Shown one piece after another: positions 23,997-29,342 of a stretch of DNA of 29,342 nucleotides. The notes under the pieces are model-generated. The model did no database searches. It was not told where the DNA came from and saw only the letters and a list, made by a program, of their open reading frames with translations. The stretch is taken from the NCBI GenBank assembly GCA_023423835.1, contig JAFAEW010000108.1, forward strand, positions 1-29,342, given 5' to 3'. The translations under genes and the position numbers were made by a program. The stretch is from Bacteroidota bacterium (GTDB lineage Bacteria; Bacteroidota; Bacteroidia; Chitinophagales; Chitinophagaceae). Each line of letters begins with the position of its first letter. Position 1 is the first letter of the stretch.

Positions 23997-24443
23997 CTAC
24001 TCTCCTATTACTTCAAATTCAATTTCGGTGCTGTTACCATTGCCAAAATCAATTGAAGCCTTGTAAGTGCCGAGTTCTTTTACATCATCAACTATCTGGA
24101 TGCGTTTACGATCAATTTCATATCCCTTCTGATCGCGGATGGCACGTGAAATCTGTAAAGGTGTAACACTTCCGAATATCTTTCCGCTGGTACCGGTTTT
24201 AGCGCCAATCTTGATCGGAGATTCTTTTAAAATGCCGACCACTTTATTGATTTCTGAAAGCATAGCGGCTTCTTTCTTTGCCTTTACTTTCAGTTTTTCT
24301 TCCATCTGCTTTAAATTGGTAGGATTTGCTTCTACCGCTAATTTTTGCGGGATGAGAAAGTTGCGGGCATATCCGTTCTTCACTTTAACGAGTTCGCCCG
24401 GCTGTCCGAGATTATCTACATCCTGAATTAATATAACTTCCAT
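23997..24443 (-). CDS. rplI: 50S ribosomal protein L9
   Basis: L9 binds 23S rRNA and projects from the 50S subunit, helping frame maintenance. The 148-residue length is usual. The N-terminal domain reads MEVILIQDVDNLGQPGELVK, VKNGYARNFLIPQKLA (the family signature), followed by the long linker helix NLKQMEEKLKVKAKKEAAML and the C-terminal domain with FGSVTPLQISRAI. I chose ATG 24443, since the eleven extra codons upstream do not look like L9. It is the last gene of the rpsF-rpsR-rplI set, with 124 bases between rpsR and rplI. That gap has no recognisable element. Confidence 0.97.
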   Translation of the reverse strand: MEVILIQDVDNLGQPGELVKVKNGYARNFLIPQKLAVEANPTNLKQMEEKLKVKAKKEAAMLSEINKVVGILKESPIKIGAKTGTSGKIFGSVTPLQISRAIRDQKGYEIDRKRIQIVDDVKELGTYKASIDFGNGNSTEIEFEVIGE

Positions 24444-24567
24444 TTTGTTCTTATTAGTTCCCAGAGCCCAATCCAACCGGCTGAACTTATTTGTGGGTTC
24501 GCTCCTGTTTTATTGTGACTGTCTTTCTGACGCTGCAGAAATTAGGGAATGGTTACTAAATTTCTTT

Positions 24568-24834
24568 TTACTTTAAAAGATCCGTTACATAAGGCAACAA
24601 TGCCATTTGACGCGCTTTTTTAATTGCATCAGAAACCTTACGCTGATATTTGAGTGAATTACCTGTTAAACGGCGGGGTAAAATCTTTCCCTGTTCGTTT
24701 AAAAATTTCTTCAAAAACTCTGTGTCTTTGTAGTCGATGTATTTTATTCCGTACTTCTCAAACCGGCTGAATTTCTTCTTTGGTTTTTCCTGTTTGATGG
24801 CGGTTAAATACTTAATCTCATTTGATTTTGCCAT
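24568..24834 (-). CDS. rpsR: 30S ribosomal protein S18
   Basis: The 88-residue protein shows the S18 core: KYGIKYIDYKDTEFLKKFLN, then GKILPRRLTGNSLKYQRKVS and DAIKKARQMALLPYVTD. It binds 16S rRNA together with S6 in the platform of the small subunit. It begins 3 bases after rpsF, so the two are co-transcribed and probably translationally coupled. The N-terminal 20 residues are basic and variable, as normal. Confidence 0.97.
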   Translation of the reverse strand: MAKSNEIKYLTAIKQEKPKKKFSRFEKYGIKYIDYKDTEFLKKFLNEQGKILPRRLTGNSLKYQRKVSDAIKKARQMALLPYVTDLLK

Positions 24835-24837
24835 GAT

Positions 24838-25194
24838 TTAAGCCTCCGCGTTTTCGGTTGAAGAATCTGTTACACCGCTTCTCTTTTTCTCATTGTACTC
24901 AACGGCGTATTTATCGAGTACCGTGATCATGTGACGTAAAACCTGTTCGTCGCGTAAAAATTGAATTTTCAATTTTTCATTGAGGTCGGATGGCGCCGTC
25001 ATTTCCAAAACCCAGTAAATTGCTGTGGTTTTTTTCTCGACCGGGTACGCCAGTGATCTTAATCCCCAGGGGTTGCTGTGCACGATTTGTCCACCGTTTG
25101 CTTCGATAAAGTCGGTGTACTTTTTCTGAACAGATTTAAATTCTTCTTCAGAAAGCACAGGGGTAAAAATCACCATCAATTCATAATTTCTCAT
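24838..25194 (-). CDS. rpsF: 30S ribosomal protein S6
   Basis: The 118-residue S6 has the usual ferredoxin-like fold: MRNYELMVIFTPVLSEEEFK, GGQIVHSNPWGLRSLAYPVE (signature region), AIYWVLEMTAPSDLNEKLK and RDEQVLRHMITVLDKYAVEY, then a polar tail. It forms a heterodimer with S18 on 16S rRNA. It heads the operon. The predicted leader is only about 30 bases, which leaves little room for the S6:S18 autoregulatory RNA found in some bacteria. Confidence 0.97.
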   Translation of the reverse strand: MRNYELMVIFTPVLSEEEFKSVQKKYTDFIEANGGQIVHSNPWGLRSLAYPVEKKTTAIYWVLEMTAPSDLNEKLKIQFLRDEQVLRHMITVLDKYAVEYNEKKRSGVTDSSTENAEA

Positions 25195-25229
25195 TAACCC
25201 TGATTTTTGTTTAAAAATATTAAAGTGCG

Positions 25230-25237
25230 CAAAGGTA
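25230..25237 (-). promoter_or_regulatory. -7 promoter element of the rpsF operon
   Basis: The minus strand reads TACCTTTG, an exact TAnnTTTG match, about 35 bases before the rpsF ATG. No TTTG is seen at the -33 distance. The same octamer precedes pckA. Confidence 0.55.
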
Positions 25238-25353
25238 TGATTTTACGGCCGAAATAACCTCGTCTTTTTAGAAGAGATTTTCTAAGCTGAAAGAAGCACC
25301 GGTGCAAACTAAGCTTTATCCCGAAAAAATTCTTTAAAATCTGCAAAAATTAT

Positions 25354-25361
25354 CATCTTTG
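25354..25361 (+). promoter_or_regulatory. Probable -7 promoter element of panB
   Basis: CATCTTTG matches TAnnTTTG except at its first base. Transcription would start near 25366-25368, just where the structured leader begins. Confidence 0.4.
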
Positions 25362-25368
25362 CCACTGT

Positions 25369-25438
25369 CATCTGAATATGTTTTATTCTAAAGCAGGGTC
25401 ATATTCAGCCTTTATTCACCAAACCAGTTATTCAGATG
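25369..25438 (+). promoter_or_regulatory. panB leader with two mutually exclusive hairpins, one covering the start codon
   Basis: Segment A at 25369-25380 can form two perfect helices. CTGAATATG (25372-25380) pairs with CATATTCAG (25400-25408) over a 19-base loop. Alternatively, CATCTGAATA (25369-25378) pairs with TATTCAGATG (25429-25438), whose last three bases are the panB ATG. The two cannot form together. Pairings are seen in the sequence; a regulatory role is inferred. Confidence 0.5.
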
Positions 25439-26254
25439 TCAGCAATTACCGGGGAAACAAAAAAGGTTACCACCCATACTTTACAGAAAATGAAGGCGAA
25501 AGGCGAAAAGATTGCGATGCTTACTGCCTACGATTTTTCCTTTGCTAAAATGATCAATGATGCCGGAATTGATGTGATTTTGGTGGGCGACAGCGCAAGC
25601 AATGTGATGGCCGGACATGAAACTACCCTTCCCATTACGCTCGATCAGATGATTTACCACGCGGCAAGTGTCGTACGCGGAAGCAACCGCTGCCTCGTAG
25701 TTGTGGACCTTCCATTCGGATCTTATCAATCTAATTCGCAGATTGCTCTGGCATCGGCCATTCGCATAATGAAAGAAACCGGCGCCCATGCCATTAAACT
25801 TGAGGGCGGAGAAGAAGTGCTTGACAGTATCAAAAGTATTGTATCGGCAGGCATTCCGGTTATGGGACATTTAGGGCTTACACCACAAAGCATTTATAAA
25901 TTCGGAACCTACAACGTACGGGCTAAGGAAGAATCTGAGGCCAATAAACTCAAACAGGATGCGCTCTTACTTCAGGAAGCAGGCTGCTTCAGCCTCGTTT
26001 TGGAAAAAATTCCTGCCTCCCTTGCGAAAACAGTGAGCGAAAGCCTGCAAATTCCTACCATTGGAATTGGCGCCGGAAAACATTGCGACGGGCAGGTGCT
26101 CGTTATGCACGATATGCTCGGAATTAATATCGAATTCAAACCGCGGTTTCTCCGGCAATACCTCAACCTGCATGAACAAATTACCGGCGCAGTAAAACAA
26201 TATATAACTGACGTGAAGGAAAAAGATTTTCCGAATGAACAGGAGCAATATTGA
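25436..26254 (+). CDS. panB: 3-methyl-2-oxobutanoate hydroxymethyltransferase (ketopantoate synthesis)
   Basis: PanB adds a hydroxymethyl group from 5,10-methylenetetrahydrofolate to 3-methyl-2-oxobutanoate, the first committed step to pantothenate and coenzyme A. The 272-residue length is normal. Motifs are MLTAYDFSFAKMINDAGID, then VGDSASNVMAGHETTLPIT with metal ligand Asp52, VVVDLPFGSYQ with Asp91, AHAIKLEGGEE with Lys121 and Glu123, and the catalytic Glu190 in LVLEKIPASLA. The end has IGIGAGKHCDGQVLVMHD. All active-site residues are present. The gene is alone, divergent from rpsF and converging with the ABC permease 55 bases away. Its leader has alternative hairpins that may control translation. 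Confidence 0.98.
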   Translation: MSAITGETKKVTTHTLQKMKAKGEKIAMLTAYDFSFAKMINDAGIDVILVGDSASNVMAGHETTLPITLDQMIYHAASVVRGSNRCLVVVDLPFGSYQSNSQIALASAIRIMKETGAHAIKLEGGEEVLDSIKSIVSAGIPVMGHLGLTPQSIYKFGTYNVRAKEESEANKLKQDALLLQEAGCFSLVLEKIPASLAKTVSESLQIPTIGIGAGKHCDGQVLVMHDMLGINIEFKPRFLRQYLNLHEQITGAVKQYITDVKEKDFPNEQEQY

Positions 26255-26309
26255 TCTAACCGCGGTTTCCGGTGATTGAACGACGGCTGCGGCAATAAAG
26301 CGCTGGATT

Positions 26310-28640
26310 TCATTCTACCTTTAAAACTTCTACCGGCTCAATTTTACCCGCCCTTATTGTTTGGGAAAGAACGGTGAGTAATCCGACTGCGGCCACAAGG
26401 CTAAAGCCGAGGGCGGTATTTATAAAACTCAAATTAACCTGATTCCCCATTTCCTGTTTTAATAAATTACCGCAAAACAAACCCGCCGGAATGCCAATAA
26501 GTCCGGCAATCAGGATAAGAATAGCAAAGCTTCTGGTGACGGTCCATACCAGTTTTTTGTTATTCGCTCCCAATACTTTTCTTATACCCATTTCTTTAGT
26601 CCGTGTTTCTACGGAATAACTGGCGATTCCTAAAATACCGAGGGCAGCAATTGCCATGACGACGAGCGCAAAGAATCCGAAAAAGCCGATTCTCTCTCTG
26701 CTGCTTTCGCCTGAATAACGATCTTTCAGGTTATGGATATTTGCGGTTTTTCCCGGAAACCGGCTCTTCCACAGCGTTTGAATGGCCAGCGTGGCGGCTG
26801 GTTCTGCATTGGGCTTAATTTTGATAACCAACGTAGCCATTTCACCGGGCAGATACCGGTATATCAAAGGTGACGGCTCATCAAAAAACTGATCAGGCAT
26901 AATTCCGATCACGCGTACATAGGATGAGTCTAATAGCAGGTTTTGTCCCACCAAACTTTCGGCTCCGGGCTTTAATAATTTCGCCGCAGATTCATTTACC
27001 AATACATATTGTTCGGCATTCTTAGGCATGTTTTTGGGAAAATTTTGTCCGGCCTTCAGGTTGATTCCTTCGGTTTCAATAGTTTTCGGATTAATGCTAA
27101 CATAGTTGATTTTCAGGGTTTTATCATCAATCTGAACGGTAGTTTTGTCCGTTTTGAAAGCATCGTAATACCAGTTGGTGGCGTAGGTTGTTTCTACCTG
27201 GTTTAACCGGCTTATTTCGGTTTCCAGATTCGCGTATTCTTCACCCTTCAAATCCAAAGTCAAAACATTGGAAGGTAAAGTTGAGCGAATGAGGGCATTG
27301 TTTTTCAGTTCGTAGTCCGTCAATACCACAAAAAATATCATCAGCATGGCCGCAACGGAAAATTGCAGTACGACTAATATCTTATAGAAAGAAACAGACT
27401 GAAACAACCGGAGATTTTTCATTCTCCGCAAGGTTTGTACCGGCTTAAAGGCCGACAATAGCCAGGATGGAAGTGCGCCTGCAACCAGGCCGGTGATCAC
27501 CGCATAGGCTAACAGGCCCGAAATTAAAATTAAATCCCACGAGAAGGTGACATCCATATCAGGGATATAGTTCATTAAGATGCTCACACATGGCACAGTA
27601 AACAACAATGCAAGCAGGGAAACGAGGGTCGATTCGGTTAAAAACTGACGAACAATTTGTCCCCTTGTTGCGCCAATGGTTTTACGGATACCAATTTCCT
27701 GCGCCCTTGAGAAGGCACGCGCCAATGCGAGGCTCACGTAATTAAATGCTGACAGGAGCGTTAGGGCGAGAATTAGAAACAGCTGTGTTTTAATGCCGTC
27801 CCAATCCACACCTGCATTGGGGTCATTCATTATGTTCCCGGTTCCTGGTGTAATATCTTCTACCCGGTGCGCCAAAAACTGAAGGCGACTGTTATCCAGT
27901 TTCCGGCTAAGGTTTTGAAGTGATGTATTGAGCTGATTTATGTCATCTTCAGATTGTAAACGGGCATAGATCGCACAACTTTTGAAGTTGTTCCAATTCT
28001 GCGACAGATTATTTATCGATCCTTTCTTTTCAAGCAATTCGGCCGCCCGGATCGAAAGCATGGCCTCGATAGGAAGATGTGTTTCCAAAGGCGGGTCCTG
28101 GATAATTCCACCGACGGTATAAGAACCAAGATTTTCAAATTGCACCGTTTGCCCTAACGCATTGGCTTCGCCAAATATCTTTTTTGCAGTTCTTTCGCTT
28201 AAGAAAATTGAAGCGGGATTGTCCGCAAGACTTTGCGCATTACCGGATAACAATTTGAAGCCGAAAACCTGAAAGAAAGAAGGCTCCGAAAACTTTATGT
28301 CCACAGGTACATCACCGCCCTCAGTTTGTAAATTATATTTTCCTGCAAGGCGTACGCTTACTGTTTTTTCAACAGAAGAGATATTGTGAAGCAGAGGCGC
28401 CAGTGGCAAGGGCGTTGTTGCCCATTTCGTTTGTTCACCCTCTTTTGTTTCCTCGGTTAGTATGCGTACAATACGGTTTAATTCAGGATGAAAATGATCT
28501 GTATCGAAAGTGGCTTTGAGGCTTGTAAAAAGGATAATGCCAACCGCCATACTTAATGACAATCCCAGGATGTTGACAATTGAAAAAAGTTTGTTTTTCC
28601 AAAGTGTTCGTACAGCGATTTTCAGATTATTCTTAATCAT
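26310..28640 (-). CDS. ABC transporter permease, MacB/FtsX type
   Basis: The 776-residue protein has the duplicated MacB-periplasmic-core plus FtsX layout typical of Bacteroidota. There is a membrane helix at about residues 19-40, a periplasmic domain to about 280, and a first FtsX domain with EIGIRKTIGATRGQIVRQFL near 312-331. A second periplasmic domain (VETTYATNWYYDAFKTDK region) is followed by a last FtsX domain with RTKEMGIRKVLGANNKKLVW near 680-700. Such permeases drive mechanotransmission to export lipoproteins, peptides or antibiotics when joined by an ATPase. No ATPase gene is adjacent in the window, so its partner is elsewhere or beyond the neighbour. The substrate is unknown. The gap to the next gene upstream holds hairpins but no clear promoter. 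Confidence 0.92.
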   Translation of the reverse strand: MIKNNLKIAVRTLWKNKLFSIVNILGLSLSMAVGIILFTSLKATFDTDHFHPELNRIVRILTEETKEGEQTKWATTPLPLAPLLHNISSVEKTVSVRLAGKYNLQTEGGDVPVDIKFSEPSFFQVFGFKLLSGNAQSLADNPASIFLSERTAKKIFGEANALGQTVQFENLGSYTVGGIIQDPPLETHLPIEAMLSIRAAELLEKKGSINNLSQNWNNFKSCAIYARLQSEDDINQLNTSLQNLSRKLDNSRLQFLAHRVEDITPGTGNIMNDPNAGVDWDGIKTQLFLILALTLLSAFNYVSLALARAFSRAQEIGIRKTIGATRGQIVRQFLTESTLVSLLALLFTVPCVSILMNYIPDMDVTFSWDLILISGLLAYAVITGLVAGALPSWLLSAFKPVQTLRRMKNLRLFQSVSFYKILVVLQFSVAAMLMIFFVVLTDYELKNNALIRSTLPSNVLTLDLKGEEYANLETEISRLNQVETTYATNWYYDAFKTDKTTVQIDDKTLKINYVSINPKTIETEGINLKAGQNFPKNMPKNAEQYVLVNESAAKLLKPGAESLVGQNLLLDSSYVRVIGIMPDQFFDEPSPLIYRYLPGEMATLVIKIKPNAEPAATLAIQTLWKSRFPGKTANIHNLKDRYSGESSRERIGFFGFFALVVMAIAALGILGIASYSVETRTKEMGIRKVLGANNKKLVWTVTRSFAILILIAGLIGIPAGLFCGNLLKQEMGNQVNLSFINTALGFSLVAAVGLLTVLSQTIRAGKIEPVEVLKVE

Positions 28641-28949
28641 TGCTTACCGTTTTGGATTTTCATGAAATCAGGTGTATCCCTACATCTCTAAGGAACAACT
28701 CTTATTTGAAAGCCCAACCGTTTTATTTATAAACGGTTAGAAAATCCGGCTCAGCGAATCTATTCGGTTTTGACATTGTGCGATTTTGATACCCCGCAGG
28801 AAGGAATATTGGTGGCTGGCGTGTTCCTGAATCTGACACGAGCCGAAGTCGAAAATGTAATACTTTACAACCCTGTTTGGTTACAATATACGCTTCTGCC
28901 CTACGGTTTCTGAGAAGTAGACAGGAGACGGATTTTTCAATTTGCCGTT
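28641..28949. other. 309-base non-coding gap with hairpins
   Basis: No convincing gene lies here. A 78-codon minus-strand frame (28723-28959) starts at TTG, overlaps the methyltransferase end and looks non-coding. Two hairpins are visible: AACCGTTT/AAACGGTT (28716-28723, 28731-28738, perfect, seven-base loop TATTTAT) and GGCT-GG-CGTGT/ACACG-AGCC in the 28810s-28850s, with a two-base bulge. Neither is followed by a T run on the strand needed, so they are poor terminators. The stretch may be a degenerate repeat or the permease gene's regulatory region. Confidence 0.5.
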
Positions 28950-29342
28950 TTATTTGCAACAGTCAGGGCCGCAACAACTTTCTTTTTCGTCGACCGGCTT
29001 TTCCGCATAAACCGTAATGCTCCTGATTCCCGTACCCGAACTCTTGAAATCCGCGAGTTGTTCGTCTGAAAGATATTGCTTTAGAATGTCATCGGGCACA
29101 ATGATCATTTTATCCTTTTGAACGTTGACGTTTTTAAAACCATTTGCTTCAATCAATTCTAGATAAAATCGCCTCTGAATGGCGCCTGCTACACAACCGG
29201 CATACATTTCAGCAGCTTCTCTGATCTCTTTTGGGAGTTCACCTTCCAAAACGATGTCAGAAACAGAAAAATGGCCACCAGGCTTTAGCACACGGTAGAT
29301 TTCTTTAATCACCCCATCTTTATTGGGTACAAGGTTCAGCAC
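28950..29342 (-). CDS. arsM: Arsenite methyltransferase (ArsM-type SAM-dependent), 3' part only
   Basis: The open frame enters from the right edge; 130 residues of the C-terminal part are present and the N-terminal SAM-binding domain is outside. Visible marks are LNLVPNKDGVIKEIYRVLKP, then GGHFSVSDIVLEGELPKEIR, MYAGCVAGAIQ with the conserved Cys that in ArsM proteins binds As(III), IEANGFKNVNVQK, and GIRSITVYAEKPVDEK, ending in ESCCGPDCCK. The Cys-rich tail is typical of bacterial ArsM proteins. The enzyme adds methyl groups to arsenite, making volatile or less reactive forms. Neighbours that would show an ars operon are beyond the edge. The first codon in view (GTG at 29342) is internal, not a start. 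Confidence 0.85.
   Translation of the reverse strand: MLNLVPNKDGVIKEIYRVLKPGGHFSVSDIVLEGELPKEIREAAEMYAGCVAGAIQRRFYLELIEANGFKNVNVQKDKMIIVPDDILKQYLSDEQLADFKSSGTGIRSITVYAEKPVDEKESCCGPDCCK

Noticed and set aside
26138..26267. AACCGCGGTTTC occurring twice (in the panB end and after its stop)
   Set aside because: The first copy is explained by coding sequence; a ten-base palindrome twice in 130 bases is suggestive but too short to support a claim.
28723..28959. 78-codon minus-strand frame with a TTG start in the gap after arsM
   Set aside because: It overlaps the methyltransferase end, has no domain, and its sequence reads like translated repeat DNA. I left it as part of the gap.
1..29342. tRNA or rRNA genes, CRISPR arrays, insertion sequences, attachment sites
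   Set aside because: I looked for tRNA T-loop motifs, regularly spaced repeats and transposase or integrase genes and saw none.

Overview
The window is chromosomal DNA of a Bacteroidota bacterium, with moderate GC content and no phage, plasmid or insertion-sequence genes. Several features support this: two secreted proteins with C-terminal type IX secretion (T9SS) sorting domains; a primary sigma factor of only 288 residues without region 1.1, as in sigma-ABfr; a UvrA of the Bacteroidota type; GLPGLI/DUF4412-like and START-like proteins; and promoters matching the Bacteroidota consensus (TTTG, about 19-21 bases, TAnnTTTG). I cannot place it reliably below phylum.

Layout. 1-2093: the end of an outer-membrane beta-barrel gene, then a secreted NHL-repeat T9SS protein. 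2113-4959 (-): uvrA. 5156-9728 (+): an ECF sigma factor, a palindromic element and a terminator, mnmA, then a lipoprotein plus T9SS subtilase pair. 9820-12396 (-): ATP-dependent PEP carboxykinase and a PlsC-like acyltransferase with an Arg where the motif His is expected. 12495-13832 (+): a SIMPL-domain protein and a four-helix membrane protein. 13839-16211 (-): an MBOAT plus SGNH-like pair that probably O-acetylates a surface polymer. 16434-18813 (-): two TPR proteins around a small secreted helical protein. 18945-19289 (+): a small exported protein behind a near-perfect promoter. 19299-20824 (-): a GLPGLI/DUF4412-like protein and the primary sigma factor. 21055-21438 (+): a START-like protein. 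21435-22050 (-): a conserved gene broken by a frameshift. 22075-23869 (+): an LptF/LptG permease and a stand-alone glycogen-binding-type domain. 23997-25194 (-): the ribosomal operon rpsF-rpsR-rplI. 25436-26254 (+): panB behind a structured leader. 26310-28640 (-): a MacB/FtsX-type permease. 28641-28949: a 309-base non-coding gap. 28950-29342 (-): the 3' part of an arsenite methyltransferase gene.

Most of this is housekeeping: DNA repair, tRNA thiolation, gluconeogenesis, translation, pantothenate synthesis, LPS export and transcription initiation. Envelope and secretion genes are mixed in. I found no defence island, CRISPR array or biosynthetic cluster. The points most worth a second look are the panB leader, where one 5' segment can pair either with an internal segment or with one that includes the start codon; the single-base frameshift at a run of five G; the 64-base compound palindrome between the ECF sigma gene and mnmA; the PlsC-like protein with a changed catalytic-motif residue; and two genes whose consensus promoters lie almost on top of their start codons.
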